A stretch of 64,000 nucleotides of DNA from Cheilinus undulatus (Eukaryota; Chordata; Actinopteri; Labriformes; Labridae), in assembly GCF_018320785.1 (NCBI RefSeq), contig NC_054868.1, positions 212,885 through 276,884 on the forward strand, read 5' to 3'. The position numbers were made by a program, and so were the translations under genes. Positions 16,668 through 29,000 of this stretch are shown piece by piece (positions within the stretch are counted from its first letter, which is position 1; each line of letters opens with the position of its first letter). Below the pieces are notes generated by a model. The model was given only the letters and a program-made list of their open reading frames with translations. It did no database searches and was not told the DNA's origin.

Positions 16668-19238
16668 ATTCTGAGATCAAAGTCAGGATTCTGAGATCAA
16701 AGTCAGGATTCTGTGATCAAAGTCAGGATTCTGAGATCAAAGTCAGGATTCTGTGATCAAAGTCAGGATTCTGAGATCGAAGTCAGGATTCTGAGATCGA
16801 AGTCAGGATTCTGAGATCGAAGTCAGGATTCTGAGATCAAAGTCAGGATTCTGAGATCGAAGTCAGGATTCTGTGATCGAAGTCAGGATTCTGAGATCGA
16901 AGTCAGGATTCTGAGATCGAAGTCAGGATTCTGAGATCAAAGTCAGGATTCTGAGATCAAAGTCAGGATTCTGAGATCAAAGTCAGGATTCTGTGATCGA
17001 AGTCAGGATTCTGTGATCGAAGTCAGGATTCTGAGATCAAAGTCAGGATTCTGAGATCAAAGTCAGGATTCTGAGATCAAAGTCAGGATTCTGTGATCAA
17101 AGTCAGGATTCTGAGATCAAAGTCAGGATTCTGAGATCAAAGTCAGGATTCTGAGATCAAAGTCAGGATTCTGAGATCGAAGTCAGGATTCTGAGATCGA
17201 AGTCAGGATTCTGAGATCGAAGTCAGGATTCTGAGATCAAAGTCAGGATTCTGAGATCGAAGTCAGGATTCTGAGATCAAAGTCAGGATTCTGTGATCGA
17301 AGTCAGGATTCTGAGATCGAAGTCAGGATTCTGAGATCGAAGTCAGGATTCTGAGATCAAAGTCAGGATTCTGTGCTCAAAGTCAGGATTCTGAGATCAA
17401 AGTCAGGATTCTGTGCTCAAAGTCAGGATTCTGAGATCAAAGTCAGGATTCTGAGATCAAAGTCAGGATTCTGTGATCAAAGTCAGGATTCTGAGATCAA
17501 AGTCAGGATTCTGTGATCAAAGTCAGGATTCTGAGATCGAAGTCAGGATTCTGAGATCGAAGTCAGGATTCTGAGATCGAAGTCAGGATTCTGAGATCAA
17601 AGTCAGGATTCTGAGATCGAAGTCAGGATTCTGTGATCGAAGTCAGGATTCTGAGATCAAAGTCAGGATTCTGAGATCAAAGTCAGGATTCTGAGATCAA
17701 AGTCAGGATTCTGAGATCAAAGTCAGGATTCTGTGATCGAAGTCAGGATTCTGTGATCGAAGTCAGGATTCTGAGATCAAAGTCAGGATTCTGAGATCAA
17801 AGTCAGGATTCTGAGATCAAAGTCAGGATTCTGTGATCAAAGTCATGATTCTGAGATCAAAGTCAGGATTCTGAGATCAAAGTCAGGATTCTGAGATCAA
17901 AGTCAGGATTCTGAGATCGAAGTCAGGATTCTGAGATCGAAGTCAGGATTCTGAGATCAAAGTCAGGATTCTGAGATCAAAGTCAGGATTCTGAGATCGA
18001 AGTCAGGATTCTGAGATCAAAGTCAGGATTCTGTGCTCAAAGTCAGGATTCTGAGATCAAAGTCAGGATTCTGAGATCGAAGTCAGGATTCTGAGATCAA
18101 AGTCAGGATTCTGTGATCAAAGTCAGGATTCTGAGATCAAAGTCAGGATTCTGAGATCGAAGTCAGGATTCTGAGATCGAAGTCAGGATTCTGAGATCGA
18201 AGTCAGGATTCTGAGATCGAAGTCAGGATTCTGAGATCAAAGTCAGGATTCTGTGATCAAAGTCAGGATTCTGTGATCAAAGTCAGGATTCTGTGATCAA
18301 AGTCATGATTCTGAGATCAAAGTCAGGATTCTGAGATCAAAGTCAGGATTCTGTGCTCAAAGTCAGGATTCTGAGATCAAAGTCAGGATTCTGTGATCAA
18401 AGTCAGGATTCGGAGATCAAAGTCAGGATTCTGTGATCAAAGTCAGGATTCTGTGATCAAAGTCAGGATTCTGAGATCGAAGTCAGGATTCTGTGATCGA
18501 AGTTAGGATTCTGAGATCAAAGTCAGGATTCTGAGATCGAAGTCAGGATTCTGAGATCGAAGTCAGGATTCTGTGATCGAAGTCAGGATTCTGAGATCGA
18601 AGTCAGGATTCTGAGATCAAAGTCAGGATTCTGTGATCAAAGTCAGGATTCTGAGATCAAAGTCAGGATTCTGAGATCAAAGTCAGGATTCTGTGATCAA
18701 AGTCAGGATTCTGAGATCAAAGTCAGGATTCTGAGATCAAAGTCAGGATTCTGAGATCGAAGTCAGGATTCTGAGATCGAAGTCAGGATTCTGAGATCGA
18801 AGTCAGGATTCTGAGATCAAAGTCAGGATTCTGTGATCAAAGTCAGGATTCTGTGATCAAAGTCAGGATTCTGAGATCAAAGTCAGGATTCTGAGATCAA
18901 AGTCAGGATTCTGTGATCAAAGTCATGATTCTGAGATCAAAGTCAGGATTCTGAGATCAAAGTCAGGATTCTGTGCTCAAAGTCAGGATTCTGAGATCAA
19001 AGTCAGGATTCTGTGATCAAAGTCAGGATTCTGAGATCAAAGTCAGGATTCTGTGATCAAAGTCAGGATTCTGTGATCAAAGTCAGGATTCTGAGATCGA
19101 AGTCAGGATTCTGAGATCAAAGTCAGGATTCTGTGATCGAAGTCAGGATTCTGAGATCGAAGTCAGGATTCTGAGATCGAAGTCAGGATTCTGAGATCAA
19201 AGTCAGGATTCTGAGATCAAAGTCAGGATTCTCTGATC
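16668..19238. repeat. 20-bp satellite, about 128 units, no length variants
   Basis: AGTCAGGATTCTGAGATCAA repeated for about 2.56 kb with exact 20-bp phase; I see no insertion or deletion. Substitutions are concentrated at two positions (CTGAGA/CTGTGA and TCAA/TCGA), with rare CTGTGCTCAA and AGTCATGATT units. Rare-variant units recur in the same order: AGTCATGATT at 18301 and 18921 is followed by the same eight or more unit types, showing multi-unit duplication. It fills the gap between the convergent ends of tomm20 and rbm34. Confidence 0.97.
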
Positions 19239-19757
19239 AGTCAGAATTCTTTCTTTTTTCTAAGACTTTCAAAAAAATCTGTATCATGGCAAAAAAGTGC
19301 TCCCAATTCTTTTCTCCACATTTCACATGCTGGATATATTACAATGTTCCCTCTGAGCTATATGTACTCATTAGAAAGTTGTTTGAGATCACAGTACCAG
19401 AATTCTGAACCTTTATGATTCTAGAAAATATGAAATAGGACCAGGACCTCTTTCATACCAAGACATGGAGAAAGAATTCCTAGAAGATCAGTTTACAGAA
19501 ATTTAAATCAAACTAAAAGGAATTTGAAGCTTCAATGATCCGGGGACTGGGTGAGCTGTTAAAGGACTACTTTGTGTTTATCTGCTGCTGCCCCCTGCTG
19601 GACATTAGAGAGAACACAGGCTCACTGTCAGACATTTAGCTTCCACCCTCAGATTAGAGCCCTGGAGATATTTTACATGTCATTGCTGTATGTGAGGTTT
19701 TATTTGATTCATTATCTACTTCAATAAAAACAGAATTACACGTTTTGCAGGTTGAAT

Positions 19758-19886
19758 TTTATTTTTTAGTACAAAACTACAGACAAACATGAATGAAGAC
19801 ATCAGGAGCAGCAGATGAAAAATCCTTTTAGGACTGCATGAATCCTGTTAGAGAGGAGCACGCTCTAAGTGTTGAGCTTTTTTATT
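19758..19886 (-). terminator. rbm34: candidate rbm34 poly(A) signals
   Basis: On the minus strand AATAAA occurs at 19886-19881 and again at 19763-19758, about 175 and 300 nt after the rbm34 stop codon. Either could end the transcript. Which one is used cannot be told from sequence. Confidence 0.5.
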
Positions 19887-20058
19887 AAATGAAAAGTTAA
19901 AACCTTCTTAGAAACAAATAAAGGACATCTGAAAGTCTCTGAACCTCCTCAGAACAGAGAGGATGGCCCGACACTTCTTTAAACAGTCCGGGTCTGTTCT
20001 TCTGTTGGGTTTTCAGAGTAAATCCAGCCTCACCAGTCCTCCACACGTTTCTCTCCTC

Positions 20059-23000
20059 TCAGATGTGAACGGCCTTATTACTCTTCTTCTGTCCTTTCTT
20101 CTTAACCTTTCTGTTCGGATCCGTCATCTCTCCCTTGAAGGAGCCCGAGCTTTTGGTCGATTTCTGTTTGTTTCCAGAGAATTTCTTTGGAGACTTGATT
20201 CCTCCTCGTCCGCCTCCTCTCTCCCTGCCCGGGCCCCTAAAAGAACCTTTCTGTGGGCCCTTTGTGGGACCCTTGGAGGGGCCCCTGCCAGCCTTCCCCT
20301 TGGGTTCTTTACTGTCACTTTTCTTCAGCTTCTCCTTCTTCACTGACCTCTTCACCCGGATAGACCTGCCCTCCAGTTTGGAGCCGTCCAGCTCCAACGC
20401 CAGCTGCACTGAGTCAGCGCTCTGTGGGGGGAAATACACGACCAGAAATGTGCAATCAGAAATATGAAATCAGAAATATGAAATCAGAAACATGAAATCA
20501 GAAATATGAAATCAGAAACATGAAATCAGAAACATGAAATCAGAAACATGAAATCAGAAACATGAAATCAGAAATATGAAATCAGAAACATGAAATCAGA
20601 AACATGAAATCAGAAACATGAAATCAGAAATATGAAATCAGAAACATGAAATCAGAAACATGAAATCAGAAACATGAAATCAGAAATATGAAATCAGAAA
20701 CATGAAATCAGAAACATGAAATCAGAAACATGAAATCAGAAATATGAAATCAGAAACATGAAATCAGAAATATGAAATCAGAAACATGAAATCAGAAATA
20801 TGAAATCAGAAACATGAAATCAGAAACATGAAATCAGAAACATGAAATCAGAAACATGAAATCAGAAACATGCATATGTGGATGTTACATCCTGAAACTC
20901 TCTATATGACCTTTCTCGGGTGTCTCCTTTACTTTAGACCAAAGTGTTGAAAAATACCTTTGCAAGAGCCACAATCTAAGCAGTGAAAACAAGAACAATA
21001 ACAGCTAGAAGGAGCAATAAAAATAAGTAAATCTGGCAAAAAATGGCCCAAAAGCAGCAAAAATGAATGACAGGGGGCGACAATGAGGATAAAAAGTGGA
21101 AAAAAAGACCAAAAGTAGCAAAAATGAGTGAGAAGTTACAAAAACTGAATTACAGATAGCAAAAAAAAAAATGAAAAGTGATTAAAATGGGCAAAAAACA
21201 GTCAAGATTGGCAAAAATGGGCAAAAAATAGATAACAAGTGGTATTAAATGGCAAAATGTATCTTAATTGGGCGAAAAATGGTGAAAAAGGGGCAAAAAC
21301 TGGGAAAAAAAGTAGCAAAAAAAGTTTCAAAAGTGGGCAAAATATTTGAAAAAATGTTTTTTTAATAGCAATAGGTAACTTAATTGTGTGAAAAATAGCA
21401 ACAAATGTGGAAAAAGGGCAAAAATGGTGAGAAAAAATTGGTATTTAAAAACAAAAGGAAGCTTAAATGGGTGAAAAGTGGCCAAAAATGTTGGAAAGGG
21501 GCAAAAGTTTCCTTTTTTAAGGCTTTCTGGGGAATATTTAAAATGAAGACATAGAAGAGTTACAAGTTGAGTATCACTGCTTTAGATTATAAACACTTAG
21601 GATCTGAAATGTTTAAATGAAGACCTCCAGAAGAGGAGCCCAGGACTGGAGCAGTCCTACCTCAAAGAGGACGTAGCCAAATCCTTTCCCCAGTCCAGAG
21701 GTCGGGTCTCGTACCAACCGCACAGCCTCCACTGAACCGCACTCCTCGAAGTGACGGCGAAAAGCAGACTCATTTATCTCTGCAGAAACATTCACAGGAA
21801 GTAAGTTCACTTCAAAATAGAAGACCCACATTCAATCTGAATCACTCAGTCTGCAGACTCACCGAACGACAGATTCCCCACGAACACGGAGCGTTTGTGG
21901 TCGTGCTGCGGGGACAGAGAGAACCAGAAACAGGTTTATTATCTAGAAATGGTTTATTATTTAGAGCAGGTTTTATCATTAAAGCAGGTTTTTAATATAA
22001 TAAAGTAGGGCTGGGCGATATATCCAGTATACTCCATATATCCCAGCTTTTGCCTCCATGATATACAGTATAAAATGACTATACTGCGAATATCGGAGTA
22101 TAAATTATGTGGAAGTTTTGAGCCGTCAGCGTTCATTTCTTGCTGGAGTTTCACTTCTCCCATTGTCCCTGAATGCAACTCTCACAGCAGAGAGCGCACT
22201 CTCTCTCCTCCACCAATCCAGAAAACTCCTCTGCACATGTGCACCAGCGGCGAGAAGCAAGGGAGAGGAAGGTAAACACAGCAGCGTGGCTAGTTAGCGG
22301 GGAGTGAGCTGACTTTAGAGACAGAAACAGCGCTGGATCTGCAGCGGCGAGCAGCCGTTCAACTTTGAAAAGGAAGAGGTCGAACTCACGCGGTATTCGA
22401 TGTAATACGCCGCAAGATGACTCCGAGATAACGGCGGCAGTGACACAGCACGTCACTAACGACATGAGCCCAGCGTTGTTGAAAAGACACTTAACCCAGA
22501 ATAGGAGAGTTACCTGGCTGCCAGCATTTTGCTGTCCCATTGTTGCTGTGGTTTTTTTTGTTTGTTCTGTAAAGCGTCTTTGAGTTTCCTAGAAAAGCGC
22601 TACATGAGTCTGATGAATTATTATTGTTATTATTCAAACTCCCTGCCAGAGTGCTACATGTCAGAGAAGACGGCCCAGCAGCAGACAAATGTGATCCACA
22701 TCTACAGAGCCTTATCTCAGCCTTCCCGTTCAAAACACGACAACAAGGAGAGGAAATGTTCCCGCCTCCAGACGAGCTTCCCCCTGATCCCACAGGACAG
22801 TTTACTGAAAAAGGACTAAAGACGCTGTCCTGTTATGAACCCGCCAGAAACTGGTCCAGCATTCAACCGCACAGGTACCGGACTAATAGAATCACAGCTA
22901 TGAGCCTGAACGGTGGACTAGACTGCAGGGTTCTGGTCTGAATGGAGGACTAGACTGCAGAGTTCTGGTCTGAATGGAGGACTAGACTGCAGAGTTCTGG

Positions 23001-26000
23001 TCTGAATGGAGGACTAGACTGCAGGGTTCTGGTCTGAATGGAGGACTAGACTGCAGGGTTCTGGTCTGAATGGAGGACTAGACTGCAGGGTTCTGGTCTG
23101 AATGGAGGACTAGACTGCAGGGTTCTGGTCTGAATGGAGGACTAGACTGCAGGGTTCTGGTCTGAATGGAGGACTAGACTGCAGGGTTCTGGTCTGAATG
23201 GAGGACTAGACTGCAGGGTTCTGGTCTGAATGGAGGACTAGACTGCAGGGTTCTGGTCTGAATGGAGGACTAGACTGCAGGGTTCTGGTCTGAATGGAGG
23301 ACTAGACTGCAGGGTTCTGGTCTGAATGGAGGACTAGACTGCAGGGTTCTGGTCTGAATGGAGGACTAGACTGCAGAGTTCTGGTCTGAATGGAGGACTA
23401 GACTGCAGGGTTCTGGTCTGAATGGAGGACTAGACTGCAGGGTTCTGGTCTGAATGGAGGACTAGACTGCAGGGTTCTGGTCTGAATGGAGGACTAGACT
23501 GCAGGGTTCTGGTCTGAATGGAGGACTAGACTGCAGGGTTCTGGTCTGAATGGAGGACTAGACTGCAGGGTTCTGGTCTGAATGGAGGACTAGACTGCAG
23601 GGTTCTGGTCTGAATGGAGGACTAGACTGCAGGGTTCTGGTCTGAATGGAGGACTAGACTGCAGGGTTCTGGTCTGAATGGAGGACTAGACTGCAGGGTT
23701 CTGGTCTGAATGGAGGACTAGACTGCAGGGTTCTGGTCTGAATGGAGGACTAGACTGCAGGGTTCTGGTCTGAATGGAGGACTAGACTGCAGGGTTCTGG
23801 TCTGAATGGAGGACTAGACTGCAGGGTTCTGGTCTGAATGGAGGACTAGACTGCAGGGTTCTGGTCTGAATGGAGGACTAGACTGCAGGGTTCTGGTCTG
23901 AATGGAGGACTAGACTGCAGGGTTCTGGTCTGAATGGAGGACTAGACTGCAGGGTTCTGGTCTGAATGGAGGACTAGACTGCAGGGTTCTGGTCTGAATG
24001 GAGGACTAGACTGCAGAGTTCTGGTCTGAATGGAGGACTAGACTGCAGGGTTCTGGTCTGAATGGAGGACTAGACTGCAGGGTTCTGGTCTGAATGGAGG
24101 ACTAGACTGCAGAGTTCTGGTCTGAATGGAGGACTAGACTGCAGGGTTCTGGTCTGAATGGAGGACTAGACTGCAGGGTTCTGGTCTGAATGGAGGACTA
24201 GACTGCAGGGTTCTGGTCTGAATGGAGGACTAGACTGCAGGGTTCTGGTCTGAATGGAGGACTAGACTGCAGGGTTCTGGTCTGAATGGAGGACTAGACT
24301 GCAGGGTTCTGGTCTGAATGGAGGACTAGACTGCAGGGTTCTGGTCTGAATGGAGGACTAGACTGCAGGGTTCTGGTCTGAATGGAGGACTAGACTGCAG
24401 GGTTCTGGTCTGAATGGAGGACTAGACTGCAGGGTTCTGGTCTGAATGGAGGACTAGACTGCTGAGTTCTGGTCTGAATGGAGGACTAGACTGCAGGGTT
24501 CTGGTCTGAATGGAGGACTAGACTGCAGGGTTCTGGTCTGAATGGAGGACTAGACTGCAGGGTTCTGGTCTGAATGGAGGACTAGACTGCAGGGTTCTGG
24601 TCTGAATGGAGGACTAGACTGCAGGGTTCTGGTCTGAATGGAGGACTAGACTGCAGAGTTCTGGTCTGAATGGAGGACTAGACTGCAGGGTTCTGGTCTG
24701 AATGGAGGACTAGACTGCAGGGTTCTGGTCTGAATGGAGGACTAGACTGCAGGGTTCTGGTCTGAATGGAGGACTAGACTGCAGGGTTCTGGTCTGAATG
24801 GTGGACTAGACTGCAGGGTTCTGGTCTGAATGGAGGACTAGACTGCAGGGTTCTGGTCTGAATGGAGGACTAGACTGCAGGGTTCTGGTCTGAATGGAGG
24901 ACTAGACTGCAGAGTTCTGGTCTGAATGGAGGACTAGACTGCAGGGTCTGGTCTGAATGGTGGACTAGACTGCAGGGTTCTGGTCTGAATGGAGGACTAG
25001 ACTGCAGGGTTCTGGTCTGAATGGAGGACTAGACTGCAGGGTTCTGGTCTGAATGGAGGACTAGACTGCAGGGTTCTGGTCTGAATGGAGGACTAGACTG
25101 CAGGGTTCTGGTCTGAATGGAGGACTAGACTGCAGGGTTCTGGTCTGAATGGAGGACTAGACTGCAGGGTTCTGGTCTGAATGGAGGACTAGACTGCAGG
25201 GTTCTGGTCTTCATGCAGGACTGGTGAGTTTTGTAGGTTTTCTTCCTCCTTCGTTCTATAATCAGCAATAATAAACGTAACAGAGAAAAATTTCAGGACT
25301 TTCCATCGGGGCTAAAAACGAGTATTTCATGGTTTATGAATTTTTGATTTATTAGTAAAATTGACTGAAGTCGTTTTCACACTAAAACTGCTAAATTTGA
25401 CTTTATATTGATTTTTACTTTCTCCAAACAACGTTATTAAAAACCCAATAGGACAGTCTATTTTATCACCAAACTCGTGTCATTTGGGGCTGAATTAAAA
25501 ACAGCTGCTGAGAGGACATTTCAGTATATCGTGATATATATCGTGTATCAGGATATAGCAAAAATAAATGGGGACATCAATTTTAGGCCGTATCGCCCAG
25601 CCCTAAAGCAAAGGTTTTAACGTTGTAAAATGAACCCTGCAGACTCACGGAGGAGTTGTCGGCCACTCGGTCCACTCGGATGTGAAAGTCTTTCTGGATC
25701 TCCATGCCGTTCCTGTCAGAGAGGAGAATCGTGTTCATTCAAACGTTGACGGCGTTTCTGTGTGTCTGTCATCGCTGAGTCAGCGTCTCACCTCTCCAAC
25801 GCCTTCATCACTCCTTCTTCATCTTTAAAAACCACGTAGGCGTTCATGCTCTGCTTCTTAGGATGAACTTTACGTCTGAAGGAAAAAAGAAGCTTTTACT
25901 ACTTTTAACCCTTTATTGAATCGTGATTGTCCCGCTAAGACCAGGAGACCTGGTTAGGACGTCCCAGACCAGAGACACTCAGTCTCCTGCTTGTTCAGCT

Positions 26001-29000
26001 CCGCCCACCTCTGTTGCTTCCTAGTTTTTTCTGATTGAGGAGTTTCTTCACTAAAATTTACTGAACAGTCAATCATGATCATTTCATGGATAACATGAGG
26101 GAGAAAAGCGGCTAAAAAGTGGCAACACCATCCAGTTTCTCATCACTAGCTACTCCCAAAGCATTCTGGGAACGCCTGCAGCCCAAAGCCTGAAGGCGTC
26201 ACCACTTTAACAGCTTTTCTCCCTCAGCCTACATGTGGATCACACTGTTCTTCCTCTGTAACAGAGCTCAAACTGATGTTGACGCACATTCAGCCCTAAA
26301 CTAACCTGAGATGGCTGAACATCAGTCTCTCTGTCTAGTTTAGTTTCACTTCTCTCCTGCTGCAAAGCTGCTGCTGACACATTTCCTGATGTGGGCCTTC
26401 ACAATAAAAGCACTTTAAAAAGACCACTTTTATTCTGAAGACCTTGGAAAGAGCATGTTTGTCATTGATGTAGCCTAGCAGAGACTGTGGTGAGTGCCTG
26501 AGCTACTGTAGCTACTGTAGCTGCTGCTCTGACCGCGTTTAAGGCCACGGCTCGCTTCTTAAATCCCCACGGACTAAAAACAAGAGTGGTGAGTTAAAAC
26601 ATCTTTAAACACGTTTAAGAGCATCAGCTGGAATAAAGACAAACCCAGCTGATCCGTTGTGTCTGCTCTGCAGAGAGGGCACACTCTGCTGAAGGTGTGC
26701 TTACACCGACGTCTCACCTGTGGCTGTATTCAGGTTCACAGGGGCTAACGTCTATAACAGCAGGTCTACCTGCTGAAGGTGTGCTTACACCGACGTCTCA
26801 CCTGTGGCTGTATTCAGGTTCACAGGGGCTAACGTCTATAACAGCAGGTCTACCTGCTGAAGGTGTGCTTACACCGACGTCTCACCTGTGGCTGTATTCA
26901 GGTTCACAGGGGCTAACGTCTATAACAGCAGGTCTACCTGCTGAAGGTGTGCTTACACCGTCGTCTCACCCAGAGCAGTTGAGAGAGTTACGTCAACTCC
27001 ATAGACGCCAGTGGGCCAATAATTTTACAGCAGTGGTGGATCATGGGAGCCCCCGATAGTTCCAAACAATGCGACCGGTTCAACAGGATTCCTATGGCGA
27101 AGGCGTGTTTCTCGCATTTATGGAAGGTGAATTTACAGGTGGGAAGCTACAGTTGACATTTTAATGATGACTATTTAACAAACACATTTGAATCAACTTA
27201 ACGATGTAATTTAAAGCGTGATAGCTCATCAATTTTAAATAATATTAGTTTGAATGTTACGGTAGCAAAGACTCGTGGCTAACGCAGACAGTTAACTAGC
27301 TTACCTTTGCTATCGGTGAACTGTGATTGAAATTATCCTCAGTAGCTTAGCTAGGAGGACACTGCAGGACGTTAACTATGGACATTAGCTAATGTAATGA
27401 TTTTCTAACAGTGGGTGCTAATATGCTAACACTAATGTTAGTGTTTGTTTTGTCTGAAGCGAAGTGTTAGCTTCTTAGTTTGATGGGTGTTCGTGGTTAT
27501 TCAGCAGTTTTAACCACCAAATATGAAGCCCACTCTGATGATGTTGATAGTAATTGCCTTGATAATTGCCATAATAATAGTCATAGTTTGCTGCAGTTCA
27601 AGCTGATTTAAATGTTAGGTATGAGGTTGTGTAAGATGATGTCATACCTTGTTTAGCTATTATTATCAGGTGCAGCAGTAGTCTAACGTTACCTTAAAGG
27701 TGTCGTCTTTTGCAGCTTCTCAGTGTTCATCCAGAAGCTTCAGCCTGCACACAGGAGATACTGCCCCGGAGGACCTACACAATATTCAAAATACTGCTTT
27801 TTCCAGTTACTGTTAAACTGCCAACGCTGGATTTCTGTTGATATTTTACTGACTAGACTTCTTCTGACTTTGCAAGATCCAAAGCAGTTAGCCAGCCTTT
27901 ACTTCTCTCCTGCTCTTGGAAGACTGGAAGCAACTAGAGGCTCCACAGCAGCTGTGAAGATAGTCTGCTCTGAGTGGAACACATCGCTTTGTTATTGATA
28001 GGTCCACATTTTAATGGTTTTTGTTTTTCCTTTTTAAATCAGAGGGTGCCATGTTAAATTCCCACTGTGACGTCCTGGGTGCCTACGCAGGTGTTGAACA
28101 CGGGTCTGCTTCTTGTTACAGCTCACATCTCTGATGAACACTCTTTAGCATTAGGCCTGTGTGGTTAATCTGGAAACAACGGGACTGAATAAAATGTTTT
28201 TAGGAAATCGTGTAAGCCATTGTTTTACTGCTAGAACATTTAATTTTTGTTGAATATCATGGATAACTAGTAACACAACACTGTGGGTTGGTTTCAGTCA
28301 CGAGCTGTCACTTTCATATTTTTATATACAGCGCTTAACAAATTAATCTTCTTTTTAGACCCAAATGTGAGCCGGCTCACTGGGCTTCTCTGAGAAGTCA
28401 GAAATGAATCAAGCATAACATTCAACCACTAAAACTCATTTTTCTCTTCAGGAATGACAGTAAATAACTATAATCTGACATATTAATCAGAAATATTCAT
28501 GTGCTTTACTATTTTTTCAGTTTTTTGTAAATCAGTACATTTGAAAATTCATGGGTAACAATAATAATTCTATTTTAGTGTTAAAAATATCATTTGGGTT
28601 AGAGAGCTTCGACATATTGGTGTATTAACCATTGCAGAAACATGAAAAATGACGTTGGTAATTACCAATGTTGTTAATTTAGGGCAGCTGTGGCAGAAAC
28701 CTGACTTTGGGTGGTGGTCTCATAAATTTGTTAAGCACTGTATACATACAGTAGATGGATACGATTCTGAGTTTCTTCCCCTCCACCACAGCATATTGCA
28801 GCTTGGAGTATCTTACAACAGCCATTGTGTATGGACTACAGATTGATCACTTAGATATTTTATACTTCACAGAGCTTCCTACATGCTTTAAGTTAATGAA
28901 GCTAAGTTACAACATAGACATCGTCCTTGAAACATCTGAACATGTTTTCCTGCTCAGGAGTATCACACAGGCTTCTTTCTTTGTCTGAAATGTTAAAACA

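Larger units (their letters stand above)
22006..25605. mobile_element. 3.6-kb transposon with TAGGGCTGGGCGATA ends and internal minisatellite
   Basis: The left end is TAGGGCTGGGCGATATATCC and the right end CGTATCGCCCAGCCCTA, whose reverse complement is TAGGGCTGGGCGATACG: inverted repeats of about 15 bp, typical of hAT-type fish elements. A short stretch around 22430 (ITAAVTQHVTNDMSP) weakly resembles a ZBED-hAT transposase segment, so this may be a gutted hAT copy. Most of its length (22913-25210) is a later 32-bp array. It sits in the rbm34 intron between 21905 and 25649. I could not define a convincing target duplication. Confidence 0.65.

Noticed and set aside
22365-22583. Functional ZBED/hAT transposase gene
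   Set aside because: Only about 15 residues weakly resemble a ZBED-hAT segment; no zinc finger or catalytic region, and the frame ends in an L2-like tail.
22006-25605. A clear 8-bp target duplication for the TAGGGCTGGGCGATA element
   Set aside because: Flanking bases (TAATAAAG and AAGCAAAG) agree too poorly, so the element is called on its inverted ends alone.
26697-27059. 120-codon frame with 28-residue repeats
   Set aside because: An 84-bp tandem repeat keeps the frame open; no homology, and the last part runs into a transposon end.
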